From NCBI GenBank assembly GCA_902825865.1, contig CADECX010000011.1, forward strand, positions 16,744 through 80,743: DNA of 64,000 nt, in the 5' to 3' direction. Below are positions 6,773 through 15,569 of the stretch, one piece after another; within the stretch, counting starts at the first letter, position 1; every line of letters starts with the position of its first letter. Made by a program: the position numbers and the translations under genes. Under the pieces are notes generated by a model. It saw nothing but the letters and a program-made list of their open reading frames with translations. It did no database searches and was not told where the DNA came from. The DNA comes from an uncultured Alphaproteobacteria bacterium (GTDB lineage: Bacteria > Pseudomonadota > Alphaproteobacteria > Micropepsales > Micropepsaceae).

Positions 6773-7885
6773 TCAGGCCGCCGCCTGGGCGTGCCCGGAA
6801 GCCGTGATCCAGCCGCCGCCCAGCACACGGCTGCCGTCGGGATCGTAGAACACACAGGCCTGTCCGGGCGCGATGGCGTCTTCCGGCGCCGCCAGTTCCA
6901 CCCGCGCCGCACCTTCGGCCAGCGGCGTCACCATGGCGGCCACCGGCGGGCGCATGGATCGCACTTTGACGCGGGCCGGGAACGGCGCGTCATGCGCCGC
7001 CAGCCAATTGACCTGGCGCAAGATGATGGTCGAGGACCCCAGCGCCGAACGCGGACCCACCACCACCCTGGCATTGACCGGATCGAGCTTGAGCACAAAC
7101 AAGGCTTCCGCATTGCCGGAAAGATTGAGGCCTTTGCGCTGGCCGACCGTGAAATTGGTGATGCCGTCATGGCGGCCGAGCACCGTTCCCGAACCGTCGA
7201 CAATGTCGCCCGGCCGGGCCGCATCGGGCCGAAGGCGGTTGACGATGGCCGTATAGCGTCCCTCCGGCACAAAGCAGATGTCCTGGCTGTCGGGCTTGTC
7301 GGCATTGACCAGCGCCAGTTCGGCGGCAATGGCGCGCACCATGGTCTTGTCCATGTCGCCCAAGGGAAAGCGCAGATAGTCGAGCTGCGCCTGGGTGGTG
7401 GCGAAGAGAAAATAACTTTGATCGCGCGCGGCATCGGCGGCGGCATGCAGCTCCGCGCCATTCTTGCCTTCGACACGGCGGACATAATGGCCGGTGGCCA
7501 AAGCCTGCGCGCCCAATTCGCGCGCGGTGGTGAGCAGATCGGCGAACTTCACCCGCTCGTTACAGCGCACGCAGGGGATGGGGGTTTCGCCCTTGGCATA
7601 GCTCTCGGCGAAATCCTCGATCACATTCTTGCGGAAGCGGCTTTCATAATCGAGCACATAATGGGGAATGCCGATGCTCTGGGCCACGCGCTTGGCGTCA
7701 TAGATATCGGCTCCGGCGCAGCAGGCGCCCTTGCGCGCCGGCGTCTTGTCTTCCGGATAGAGTTGCAAGGTGATGCCCACCACGTCGAAACCCTGGCGCT
7801 TGAGCAGCGCCGCGGTGACGGAGGAATCCACGCCGCCAGACATGGCGGCAACGATCCGGCTTCCGGGCTTGAGAGTATGGTCCAT
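6773..7885 (-). CDS. mnmA: tRNA-specific 2-thiouridylase
   Basis: Transfers sulfur to U34 of tRNA-Lys, -Glu and -Gln. From ATG 7885 (370 residues) the protein has the PP-loop ATP-adenylation motif SGGVDSS at 16-22, the catalytic Cys in [10 protein letters not shown] (C105) and the partner Cys in QDICFVPEG (C204). Ordered central (tRNA-binding) and C-terminal beta-barrel regions follow, including the family motif GQACVFYD near the end. I prefer ATG 7885 to the upstream in-frame TTG at 7924, which has no ribosome site. A stem-loop abuts the chosen start. It is downstream of flgL on the same strand, 52 bases away. Confidence 0.95.
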   Translation of the reverse strand: MDHTLKPGSRIVAAMSGGVDSSVTAALLKRQGFDVVGITLQLYPEDKTPARKGACCAGADIYDAKRVAQSIGIPHYVLDYESRFRKNVIEDFAESYAKGETPIPCVRCNERVKFADLLTTARELGAQALATGHYVRRVEGKNGAELHAAADAARDQSYFLFATTQAQLDYLRFPLGDMDKTMVRAIAAELALVNADKPDSQDICFVPEGRYTAIVNRLRPDAARPGDIVDGSGTVLGRHDGITNFTVGQRKGLNLSGNAEALFVLKLDPVNARVVVGPRSALGSSTIILRQVNWLAAHDAPFPARVKVRSMRPPVAAMVTPLAEGAARVELAAPEDAIAPGQACVFYDPDGSRVLGGGWITASGHAQAAA

Positions 7886-7915
7886 CTTGGCCGGTCCTAT
7901 AGAACCGGCCTCAAG
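7886..7915 (-). promoter_or_regulatory. Stem-loop abutting the mnmA start codon
   Basis: 7889-7895 pairs perfectly with 7104+800 offset partner 7904-7910 (GGCCGGT/ACCGGCC), extended by three more pairs across a 2-nt bulge. In mnmA mRNA it occupies the position of the ribosome site, so it could limit translation or act as a weak terminator for flgKL. Confidence 0.35.
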
Positions 7916-7937
7916 GAATCGCAAGAATTAAAGGCTT

Positions 7938-8888
7938 TTAGCTCTGAATCGGCAGGTAATTCAGCAGCGAAAGCTGGTGCAGCCCCGCCGTGACCTGCAG
8001 CGCCGCCTGCAACTGGGTCTGGTTCAGCGACAGCCTGGTGGCGGCTTCCGCCATATTGGTGTCCTGGATATCCGAGGTGAACTTCTTATAGACCGTGTTC
8101 AACGAATCTTGCTGACTCTGGGCGTCGGTCAGGCGGTTGGAAACGTAACCATTGGAGGCCGCGGTCGCGTTCAGCGCGGTGTTGGCCGTCGTGACTTGCG
8201 CGATGGCGTTGGTCAAGAAGGTATTCTGTGCCGCGCTGAGCGTGGCGGCCCCGTTGAAATTTCCGCCGCCGCCGGCATCGAAATCGGCAATATCCTTCAG
8301 CGCCTGCATCAAACCGGTGGCGATATCGGAGGCGGTCATGCCGTAGCTGACTGTCACGCCATCGGCCACCTGCACCGATTTCTTGAGATCGCCATTGGCG
8401 AAAGCCTGCGCGGCGCCGGGCAACGGCACGAGGCCGGCCAGGGTGCCGACCGACACCGGCGCCACGTCGGTCTTGCCGCCGCTGTAAATGTAATCGCCAT
8501 TGGCGTCCTTGGAATTCAGGATGGCGCTGGCCTGGTCGAAGATGCTTTGCGCCTGGGTCATCAAGGTGGTGGCCTCGTTGTTGGCGACGGCGTCGCTGAC
8601 CGCTTTCTTCAAGGACATCGCCAGGCTGGAAAGGCTGGCGAGCTGGGTGTCCTGCAGATCGGTCTGGGTGACGGCGAATTTGGTGGCATTGGTATAAGCA
8701 TCGTTGCGGGCATTGGCGGCGATGGTCGCGGTCAAGACCTGCGCCTTGTCGCCGAAGCCGGCATAGGTGTTGGCGTTCTTGCCCGAGGCGATCTGTTCCT
8801 GGACCTTGTCCAGCGCGCTGCCGGCATTCTGGATCTGGGTGAGGAAGAAGGCCGTCTGGGCGGCGGTGGAAACGCGATCAATGCTCAT
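7938..8888 (-). CDS. flgL: Flagellar hook-associated protein 3 / flagellin-like
   Basis: HAP3 joins the hook to the filament. The 316-residue product has the flagellin-type N-terminal coiled-coil domain (IDRVSTAAQTAFFLTQIQNA, then SGKNANTYAGFGDKAQVL) and a C-terminal helical domain ending in MAEAATRLSLNQTQLQAALQ. The variable middle holds the typical YIYSGGKTDVAPV segment. Length fits FlgL (300-400) rather than flagellin. It follows flgK by 13 bases, the standard flgK-flgL pair, and should share the sigma-54 promoter upstream of flgK. Confidence 0.92.
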   Translation of the reverse strand: MSIDRVSTAAQTAFFLTQIQNAGSALDKVQEQIASGKNANTYAGFGDKAQVLTATIAANARNDAYTNATKFAVTQTDLQDTQLASLSSLAMSLKKAVSDAVANNEATTLMTQAQSIFDQASAILNSKDANGDYIYSGGKTDVAPVSVGTLAGLVPLPGAAQAFANGDLKKSVQVADGVTVSYGMTASDIATGLMQALKDIADFDAGGGGNFNGAATLSAAQNTFLTNAIAQVTTANTALNATAASNGYVSNRLTDAQSQQDSLNTVYKKFTSDIQDTNMAEAATRLSLNQTQLQAALQVTAGLHQLSLLNYLPIQS

Positions 8889-8901
8889 AGCTCACTGGTC
8901 C

Positions 8902-11043
8902 TTAGCCAATATTCAGCAAGTCTTCGTACATCTGATTGACCACGGTCAGCAGGCGCGCGCCCGCGGCATAGGCCTGCTGGTACGAGGTCAGCGCGGTCAG
9001 CTCTTCATCCAGATTCACGCCGGACTCGGACGAGATGCGCGCCTCGGCTTCGTTCAGGCGGTCGTCCTGGGTGGTCTGGTTGGCGGTCACCGCATTCGAT
9101 TGGGTGGAGACATTCTGATAGAAGCTGGCCGCATAGTCCGACAGCGACGCGGTCAGACCGGCGATACCGCCGGCGGCCTGGAAAGCCCGGCTTTTGGTGA
9201 TCACATTCTGCAGCGCGATGGCGCCGGAATTGTCGCCGGCCGATACGATCGTGTCGCCCGCAACACTGGCGGGGGTGATGGCGGGGCTGGCAAAGCCCAC
9301 CCGCGCCGGATTGGCGCTGATGGCGGAGGTCAATGAGAAGCCGACCGCTTGCGAGGCCTGGGCATTGGCGCCCAGACCGAAGATCTGGGTGAAGCTCATG
9401 CCCGTGGCGCCACGCTGGGTGGTGTCGCCGGTCACGTTCAGCGAATAGCCCGGATAAAGTCCGCCGTTCGCGGTTGAGATCGAACCGTCCGAATTCAGGG
9501 TGAAGGTCGCGGCGCCGCCCATCGCGACATTCAACGCGGTCACGATATTGCCCACCGTCTGGCCGGCGGTGGTGGTGATGCTGATGGTCTTGGCGATATC
9601 GCCTTCCGGTCCCTTCAGCGACATGGTGATGACGCCGCCCGCCGCGATGCCGCTGGCATCGCCGGACGCCAGACCGGTCTTGGTGATCGAAGGCACCTGG
9701 GACTTGAAAACGTCGTTCAAGCCGAAGAATTGCGAAAAACCGGTATCGCCGCGCAGCGACGGCGTGGTGGCGTCGTCCTGGATCAGGATGCCGTTGCTGC
9801 CGGTCGCGGCGATGGAAAGCTGGCCATTGGTGAAGCTGGCGGTGCCATTGCCGCCCAGCGCGGTGTTCAGCGCGGTGGTGAAGCTGCCCACTGTGGTGCC
9901 GATGCTGACGGACCCGCCGCCATTGACGCTCAGGGTGCCGGCATTGAAATCCACATCGATGCGCGACACCAGATTACCGCTGGAACTGGCGACCGCGATG
10001 GTGGTCTTGCCGGTGAAATTCAGGCCGTCGGTGGACAAGAGGCCGGTGTTGCGCCCCGCCAGAGAGGTCGGCGGCGGATAGGCGGCATTGGCGTTGGATT
10101 GCGCGTTGAAAGCCAAGGCGGTGTGCTGCGCCAGATTGCCCAAACTCTGCGACAGCCCGCCCAGAACCTGGTCGCGCATGTCGATCAGGCCCTTCAACGA
10201 GCCGCCGTCCAGGTGCGGATCCAGCGCGAAGGCCGAACCGATCGTCTGGCCGTTGGCCGGATTGATGTCCTGGATGGTGATGCTGTTATAGGCGCCGTTC
10301 TGTGCGGTGCCCGAATAGGACAGTTGGGCATAGGTATTGGAAACAAGATTGACGCCATCGGTGGTGGAAACGTTGACGCTGCCATCGGCATTGGCGCTGG
10401 TCTTGATCCCCATAACCTTGGCCAGGTCGCTCAGCACCACATCGCGCTGGTCGATCAATGCGGTCGGCTGGCCGTTACCGCCCGCGGCAGCGGCCCTGAT
10501 CTGGGTGTTCAGCTCGTACACCTGCTTGATCAGCGTATTGGTGGAGGCAATGGAGTTGACGGCCTGCTGATCGACCTGATTGCGCAGGGATGTGACCGTA
10601 CTCGAGACATTCGAGAATGTCTGGGCCAGGCTGTTCAAGGCATTCATCACCCCGGTGCGGCCGGCGCTGGAGGTCGGCGCCTGGGATGCGGTGGCGAAAG
10701 CCGCAGACAGTTTGGTGAGCTGGGTGGCCAGGGACTGATTGTCGCCCGGGCTGCCCAAGAGACCGTTCAGCTGGGAAAACAGACCGGCCATGGTGTCATA
10801 TTGCGAGGCCGCGCCGCTGGCCGCGAGCTGCTCTTGGACCAGAAACAGGTTGGAAACGCGTTGGATGGTGGCGATGTCGACGCCCATCAACTGGCCGCCG
10901 GCGCTCAAGGTCTGTTGATTGACGACGCGGCGCGCATAGCCGGGTGTGTTCAGATTGGCGACGTTGTTGGCGACCACACCCAGCGCGGCGCTGTTGGTCT
11001 TGAGCGCAGTGATGGCGCTGGCGGCGATTCCGTTCAGGCTCAC
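8902..11043 (-). CDS. flgK: Flagellar hook-associated protein 1
   Basis: HAP1, the hook-filament junction protein. I place the start at GTG 11043 (SLNGIAASAITALKTNSAAL), which gives the conserved axial-protein N-terminus and VANNVANLNTPGYARRVV, the rod/hook-protein motif. The frame stays open about 18 codons further upstream, but those residues do not fit the family and would overlap the promoter. The C-terminus (SGVNLDEELTALTSYQQAYAAGARLL) is the matching axial domain. The 713 residues include a large variable middle. First gene of flgK-flgL; transcription from the sigma-54-type promoter at 11082-11096. Confidence 0.93.
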   Translation of the reverse strand: MSLNGIAASAITALKTNSAALGVVANNVANLNTPGYARRVVNQQTLSAGGQLMGVDIATIQRVSNLFLVQEQLAASGAASQYDTMAGLFSQLNGLLGSPGDNQSLATQLTKLSAAFATASQAPTSSAGRTGVMNALNSLAQTFSNVSSTVTSLRNQVDQQAVNSIASTNTLIKQVYELNTQIRAAAAGGNGQPTALIDQRDVVLSDLAKVMGIKTSANADGSVNVSTTDGVNLVSNTYAQLSYSGTAQNGAYNSITIQDINPANGQTIGSAFALDPHLDGGSLKGLIDMRDQVLGGLSQSLGNLAQHTALAFNAQSNANAAYPPPTSLAGRNTGLLSTDGLNFTGKTTIAVASSSGNLVSRIDVDFNAGTLSVNGGGSVSIGTTVGSFTTALNTALGGNGTASFTNGQLSIAATGSNGILIQDDATTPSLRGDTGFSQFFGLNDVFKSQVPSITKTGLASGDASGIAAGGVITMSLKGPEGDIAKTISITTTAGQTVGNIVTALNVAMGGAATFTLNSDGSISTANGGLYPGYSLNVTGDTTQRGATGMSFTQIFGLGANAQASQAVGFSLTSAISANPARVGFASPAITPASVAGDTIVSAGDNSGAIALQNVITKSRAFQAAGGIAGLTASLSDYAASFYQNVSTQSNAVTANQTTQDDRLNEAEARISSESGVNLDEELTALTSYQQAYAAGARLLTVVNQMYEDLLNIG

Positions 11044-11081
11044 GGTGCTAGGTCCGCATACAATGTTCCGCAAAGACTGTC

Positions 11082-11096
11082 GCAAGCCCCATGCCA
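11082..11096 (-). promoter_or_regulatory. Sigma-54-type promoter of flgK-flgL
   Basis: On the minus strand TGGCATG-N4-TTGC matches the RpoN consensus TGGCACG-N4-TTGC at all but one position, with GG and GC correctly spaced at -24/-12. The -12 element is 39 bases before the flgK GTG. Confidence 0.75.
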
Positions 11097-11272
11097 CTTT
11101 GGGGCCTAGGCTGGGTTTGGCGTTTTTGCCCGCTTTTCAAGGCTTTTCACACTGTTCGGACCCTGGGTCCCGGGCGGCAGAGTTTGCCGCACCGGCAGGT
11201 CCTGCCCGTCTTTTTGTGCTGATCGCAGGGGCTTGCTCGCCAAAAAATTCAGCAAAATCGCGGGTCTGCAAT

Positions 11273-11287
11273 TGGCCCGTCCCTTGC
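11273..11287 (+). promoter_or_regulatory. Sigma-54-type promoter of fliK-flgD-flgE
   Basis: TGGCCCG-N4-TTGC matches the RpoN consensus with one mismatch and correct -24/-12 spacing. It ends 52 bases before the fliK GTG and is divergent from the flgK promoter, 176 bases away. Confidence 0.75.
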
Positions 11288-11339
11288 GTCTGATCTCACG
11301 AGCAAAAATCTTTTTGCGGATCGTGATCGGAAGATTTGC

Positions 11340-12911
11340 GTGCAAGCGTCAACGGCATCCCAGGCTATTTCTCCTGCGAATATTTCCGCAGCCCAGGCCA
11401 AGAACGACGTCCATAAGGCGGACGCCGCGACACCATTTGCCATTCTGGTGGCATCGGTGGCGGCCAAGGATCTCGCCCAGGTTGGCAAGAAGGACATCAA
11501 GGACACTGGTGACAAGTCCGCGGGCGGCAAGTCCATGGACGACAAGTTCGCCGTCAGCAAAAATGACGGCAAGCAGAAGGATATCAAGCGGGACGACAAC
11601 AAGCAGGACGCCGCTCCCGCCCGGACCGAGTCACAGGATAAACCCTCCGCGCCGGTCAAAGCCGGGCAACCGGATAAGGACAAGGACACAGCCGAAACCG
11701 ACAAGGATTCGGCCGGCGACCAACAGCTCGCCGCTGTCCCGCAGCAATCGCCCGATCAGCCCGCGCCGGTGGTGCAGGCATCGGTCACCGTCCCGGCCGA
11801 CATGGATATCGATACGGGTGCACAGGAAGACATCGCAATTGACGGCGCCACCGCCAAGGCGGCGGCGCCTGCGCCAAGCATGGATGTGCCGCAGTCCGAT
11901 CCGGTGGACCCGGCTGCCGTGCCCCAGACAGACACAGAAACCCCGATCGCCGCGCAATCCGCCGGCGACAGCGAAGCCGCCCCAACCGTAGCGGCCCAGC
12001 CGGCCGCCGGCGCGCCGGCGGATGTCGCCCCGCCCGTCGCGGCCAAGGATGCCGCCAAGGCCGTGAAGACCGCGGCCAAGAGTGGCGAGACGGCCAAGCC
12101 GGACACCGGCAATGTCGAACCCGCCAAGGATGAGCTGGCGCAAACCGCCGAAAGCGGCGACGAGACAGTTCATGTCGCCCAGGCCAAGCGCGCCAAAACC
12201 GATATCGCCAAGGACGAGAGCGCGAACACGGCCTCTCCCAAAGCCCATGCCGCTCACGAGGCGGGCAACAGCAAGACCGATGCCGGTGTGTCCGACAATC
12301 CAAAACCCGAGCTGCCGCAACTTCATGCCCGGGAAACCGACAGCGCCGCGCCCCTGACCAAGCCCGTGCCGCAGTCCGCGTCCGTGTCCAACGCCAACTT
12401 CGCCATCAACACTATCGCCGCGCCCCAGGCCGCCCAGCACGCCCAGGCGCCCATCGCCACCCAGCATGTGCAAGTGACGGCGCAAGCCCAGCCCAATCTT
12501 CCCGCTCTGGCGGTGGAAATCTCGGCCAAGTCGCAAAGCGGCGCCAAGCAATTCGACATCCGCCTGGATCCGCCCGAACTGGGCCGGGTGGAGGTACGCC
12601 TCTCGATCGACGCCACCGGCAAGGCCAGCGCCCATCTTTCCGCCGACCAGCCCCAGACCCTGAGCCTGCTGCAAAAGGATGCGCCCATCCTGGCGCGTGC
12701 TCTGCGCGAGGCGGGCCTGGACGTTTCCCAGGACGGACTCAATTTCTCGCTGCGCCAGCAGGCCCATGACCAGAACGGCCATGACGGCAACAACGGCCGC
12801 TTCGGCTCGGCACGCAGCTTCACCTTGGCCGCCGCCGCCGGCATCGATCCCGCCGCCGCCAGCTTCGCCTATCGCGCACCGGCCGACGGCCGCGTCGACA
12901 TCAGAGTTTAG
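11340..12911 (+). CDS. fliK: Flagellar hook-length control protein
   Basis: FliK measures hook length and switches export specificity. GTG start at 11340. The first ~390 residues are low-complexity, rich in Ala, Pro, Lys and Asp (the stretched ruler part). The C-terminal Flg_hook domain (about 395-490) shows FDIRLDPPELGRVEVRLSID and LREAGLDVSQDGLNFSLRQQ, the conserved core that contacts FlhB. At 523 residues it is a normal FliK size. A sigma-54 promoter lies just upstream and flgD follows after 11 bases. Confidence 0.9.
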   Translation: MQASTASQAISPANISAAQAKNDVHKADAATPFAILVASVAAKDLAQVGKKDIKDTGDKSAGGKSMDDKFAVSKNDGKQKDIKRDDNKQDAAPARTESQDKPSAPVKAGQPDKDKDTAETDKDSAGDQQLAAVPQQSPDQPAPVVQASVTVPADMDIDTGAQEDIAIDGATAKAAAPAPSMDVPQSDPVDPAAVPQTDTETPIAAQSAGDSEAAPTVAAQPAAGAPADVAPPVAAKDAAKAVKTAAKSGETAKPDTGNVEPAKDELAQTAESGDETVHVAQAKRAKTDIAKDESANTASPKAHAAHEAGNSKTDAGVSDNPKPELPQLHARETDSAAPLTKPVPQSASVSNANFAINTIAAPQAAQHAQAPIATQHVQVTAQAQPNLPALAVEISAKSQSGAKQFDIRLDPPELGRVEVRLSIDATGKASAHLSADQPQTLSLLQKDAPILARALREAGLDVSQDGLNFSLRQQAHDQNGHDGNNGRFGSARSFTLAAAAGIDPAAASFAYRAPADGRVDIRV

Positions 12912-12922
12912 AGGGCATCGCC

Positions 12923-13567
12923 ATGGACGTGACATCCGCCACTTCGACCGCCAGCACCGATCCTTCGCTGAAGCAATTGTCGGGCAATTTCTCGACCTTC
13001 CTCACCCTGCTCACGACGCAGTTGAAGAATCAGGACCCCACCAGTCCGATGGATTCCAACGCTTTCACCCAGCAATTGGTGATGTACAGCCAGGTTGAAC
13101 AGCAGATCAACACCAACACCAACCTCAAGAGCCTGATCTCGCAGGGCACCAGCAACGCCGCGGCGATGACCACCGGCTATCTGGGCAAGAAGGTTTCGAT
13201 CGTCAACGGCAACGCACCGCTGATCGGCGGCACCGCCAACTGGACCTACAATCTCGGCGGCCCCGCCACCGCCACGCAGCTCATGGTTACCGATGCCAAC
13301 GGCAAAGCCGTCTACACCGCCACAGGCGAAATGGCTGCGGGCAATCACCAATTCATCTGGGACGGCAAGGACAATGGCGGCAACCAGCTTTCCGACGGCG
13401 CTTACAAGCTGACGGTCACCGCCACCAATGCGGCGGGCGGTACGGTCGAGAGCAGCGTCGCCAGCGCCGCCACCGTCACCCAGATCGACATGACCGGCAG
13501 CGCACCGCGTCTGATCATCGGCACCATGGAAATCGACTTGGCGGATATCGCCGCCATCGCGAATTGA
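12923..13567 (+). CDS. flgD: Flagellar hook cap / assembly protein
   Basis: FlgD caps the growing hook. The N-terminal part carries the family signature FLTLLTTQLKNQDPTSPMDS followed by AFTQQLVMYSQVEQQINTN. The C-terminal half is the FlgD Ig-like/tudor region, with FIWDGKDNGGNQLSDGAYKL as the typical 'W.G....G..L..G.Y' motif. The 214 residues are standard. It lies between fliK and flgE, the usual order for the hook operon. Confidence 0.95.
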   Translation: MDVTSATSTASTDPSLKQLSGNFSTFLTLLTTQLKNQDPTSPMDSNAFTQQLVMYSQVEQQINTNTNLKSLISQGTSNAAAMTTGYLGKKVSIVNGNAPLIGGTANWTYNLGGPATATQLMVTDANGKAVYTATGEMAAGNHQFIWDGKDNGGNQLSDGAYKLTVTATNAAGGTVESSVASAATVTQIDMTGSAPRLIIGTMEIDLADIAAIAN

Positions 13568-13661
13568 TTTTGAAGTTTTGAAACATCGGCGCTGAGAAGC
13601 GGCGCCAAACCTCAAGCGGGCCCGGCCGAACGCCGCAAGTCCGCCCTGAAGGAAACGTAAA

Positions 13662-14966
13662 ATGAGCTTGTATGGAGCATTGAATATCGGCGTCGCCGGC
13701 TTGGCCGCCAACAGCCAGGCGCTGTCGGCCACCTCGTCCAACATCGCCAACGTCAACACTGTTGGCTACAAGATCCAGACGATCAACTTCCAGACCTTTC
13801 TCAACGCTCCGGGACTGGCGGGCAATTCCTCGGCCGGCGTCGGCGTGGTGATCGGTCAGGACGTCACGACTCAGGGTCTGCCGACCTCGACAACCTCGAA
13901 CACCGACATGTCCATCACGGGCAACGGCTTTTTCGTGGTCGCGACCGGCCCGCAGCAGGGCGCGACACAGGAATATACCCGCGCCGGCAGCTTCACCCCC
14001 GATCAGGTCGGCAATCTGAAGAACGCCGCCGGCCTGTATTTGATGGGCTACAAGCTGGATTCGCAGGGCAATGTCCCGACCAGCTCCAGCGCGCTGAGCC
14101 CGATCAATGTGACGGCTCTGTCGGGCAAGGCACAGGCCACCACCTCCTTGGGCATCCAGGCCAATCTGCAGGCCAGCTCAACCGCGGTTCCCGGCTATAC
14201 CACGGGCCAGATGACCTCCGGCGTTGTGACGCCCGCCTTCCAGCGCACCATCAACGTCTATGACAGCCAGGGCGGCAGCCAGCCGGTCACCTATTCCTTC
14301 GTCAAGACCGCCGCCAACACCTGGGCCTATGAAACCGCCTATGCGGGCAATGCCGCCAACCTGTCCACCCCCAACCCCATCAGCACCGGCACCGTCACCT
14401 TCAACTCCGACGGCACGCTCGCGAATGTCAACGGCGCGGCGCCGGCATCGGGCATTTTCAACATGACCATTCCCTGGGCGGCGACGACCGGCCTTGCGGC
14501 GCAGACCGTCGCCGTCAATCTCGGCAGCGTCGGTGGCACCTCGGGTCTCACCCAGTTCGACACCGCTTCCACCTTGAACGGCACCTCGCCCGACGGTTCG
14601 TCCTTCGGCAACGTCACCGGCGTGACGGTTTCCAAGGACGGCACGGTGACGGCGCTGTTCTCCAACGGTCTGTCGCAGAGCGTCTACAAAATCCCGATCG
14701 CCACCTTCACCAACGCCAACGGTTTGGGCCAGGTGAACGGCAACGCCTATGTCGCCACGCGCGAGTCGGGCGCGGCCAGCGTCAATCTGGCCGGGACCGG
14801 CAGCGCCGGCGGCATCGCCGCCCGTTCGCTGGAAGCTTCGACGGTCGATCTGGCGACGGAGTTCACCAACCTGATCACCACGCAGCGCGCTTATTCCGCG
14901 TCAGCACGCATCATCACCACCGCCAACCAGATGCTGCAGCAGCTGGAACAGTTGCCGACAAACTAA
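13662..14966 (+). CDS. flgE: Flagellar hook protein
   Basis: The structural subunit of the hook. The N-terminus (MSLYGALNIGVAGLAANSQA then SSNIANVNTVGYK) has the rod/hook motif. NTDMSITGNGFFVV marks the FlgE/F/G core, and the C-terminus (LATEFTNLITTQRAYSASAR ... NQMLQQLEQL) is the axial domain. The 434 residues fit FlgE better than FlgF/FlgG (about 260). Ribosome site GAAGGAAACGTAAA precedes the ATG. No separate sigma-54 promoter is visible in the 94-base gap after flgD, so it is probably read from the fliK promoter. Confidence 0.93.
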   Translation: MSLYGALNIGVAGLAANSQALSATSSNIANVNTVGYKIQTINFQTFLNAPGLAGNSSAGVGVVIGQDVTTQGLPTSTTSNTDMSITGNGFFVVATGPQQGATQEYTRAGSFTPDQVGNLKNAAGLYLMGYKLDSQGNVPTSSSALSPINVTALSGKAQATTSLGIQANLQASSTAVPGYTTGQMTSGVVTPAFQRTINVYDSQGGSQPVTYSFVKTAANTWAYETAYAGNAANLSTPNPISTGTVTFNSDGTLANVNGAAPASGIFNMTIPWAATTGLAAQTVAVNLGSVGGTSGLTQFDTASTLNGTSPDGSSFGNVTGVTVSKDGTVTALFSNGLSQSVYKIPIATFTNANGLGQVNGNAYVATRESGAASVNLAGTGSAGGIAARSLEASTVDLATEFTNLITTQRAYSASARIITTANQMLQQLEQLPTN

Positions 14967-14972
14967 GGTGAA

Positions 14973-15002
14973 CGGAAAAGCCCATGAAAATGGGCTTTTC
15001 CG
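14973..15002 (+). terminator. Hairpin after flgE
   Basis: A perfect 13-bp stem (14973-14985 with 14990-15002) with GAAA loop, seven bases after flgE stop. No T-tract follows, so termination may be incomplete or the stem may protect the mRNA 3' end. Confidence 0.6.
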
Positions 15003-15119
15003 GGACCAACGCAGACGAGTTTAGTGAAGCATTTATGAGTTCGTTTACCACGTGTCTTGGCCCTTTTTAAACGCGGGGCAGCGTATTTTTCGGGGTGGAT
15101 AGTGTCTGGAGTTATTAAA

Positions 15120-15392
15120 ATGGAAGAGCGCAAAGGACGCGTGAGCTACGTCATCGGGCCCGATGGGTCGCCGTTGACGCTCGCCGACTTGCCGCCGCCT
15201 TCAACGCGCCGTTGGGTCATTCGCCGCAAGGCCGAAGTTGTCGCGGCGGTGCGCGGTGGTCTGCTCAGCCTGGACGATGCCTGCAAGCGCTATACGCTGA
15301 CGGTGGAGGAATTCCTCGCCTGGCAGCACGCCATTGACCGTTTCGGCCTGGCCGGCCTGCGGGCGACCCGCGTTCAGCAGTATCGCAACTAA
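15120..15392 (+). CDS. sciP: CtrA inhibitor SciP (DUF1153 family)
   Basis: SciP binds CtrA and blocks activation of CtrA-dependent promoters in swarmer-phase Caulobacter. Start chosen at ATG 15120 (TGGAG ribosome site 9 bases upstream), giving 90 residues, the family length. Diagnostic DUF1153 features are YVIGPDGSPLTLADLPPP at 10-27, then TRRWVIRRKAEVVAAVRGGL and a helix-turn-helix (LSLDDACKRYTLTVEEFLAW) with HAIDRFGLAGLRATR at the end. It lies between the late hook operon and the early fliF operon, apt for a regulator that separates early from late phases. Confidence 0.92.
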   Translation: MEERKGRVSYVIGPDGSPLTLADLPPPSTRRWVIRRKAEVVAAVRGGLLSLDDACKRYTLTVEEFLAWQHAIDRFGLAGLRATRVQQYRN

Positions 15393-15481
15393 AAGCTCGG
15401 TTTCGGCGGAATCCCAGGAGGATTCGTAAACAGCCGGTTAAGCGAAATAGCTTGTACGTTCAATCACGTAGGGCTTTTCCT

Positions 15482-15496
15482 TTAAGCCTAATTTTA
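15482..15496 (+). promoter_or_regulatory. CtrA-box-like site upstream of fliF
   Basis: TTAA-N7-TTTA, one mismatch from the TTAA-N7-TTAA CtrA consensus, 74 bases before the fliF start. In Caulobacter the fliF operon is CtrA-controlled, so location supports function. Confidence 0.45.
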
Positions 15497-15569
15497 CCGT
15501 ACAGGCGGCAATGTTTGCCTAGCAGAACGGACGGAGCACTTTCCGTCCGCGTTCCGCGAGGAGGACATC

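Noticed and set aside
11340..12935. Long minus-strand open frame opposite fliK (434 codons)
   Set aside because: Shadow of a GC-rich low-complexity gene; its protein is Gly/Arg/Leu-biased with no domain, while the plus strand has clear FliK motifs.
13568..13661. Separate sigma-54 promoter for flgE
   Set aside because: Several GG and GC pairs occur, but none with the required ten-base interval and TGGC/TTGC context.
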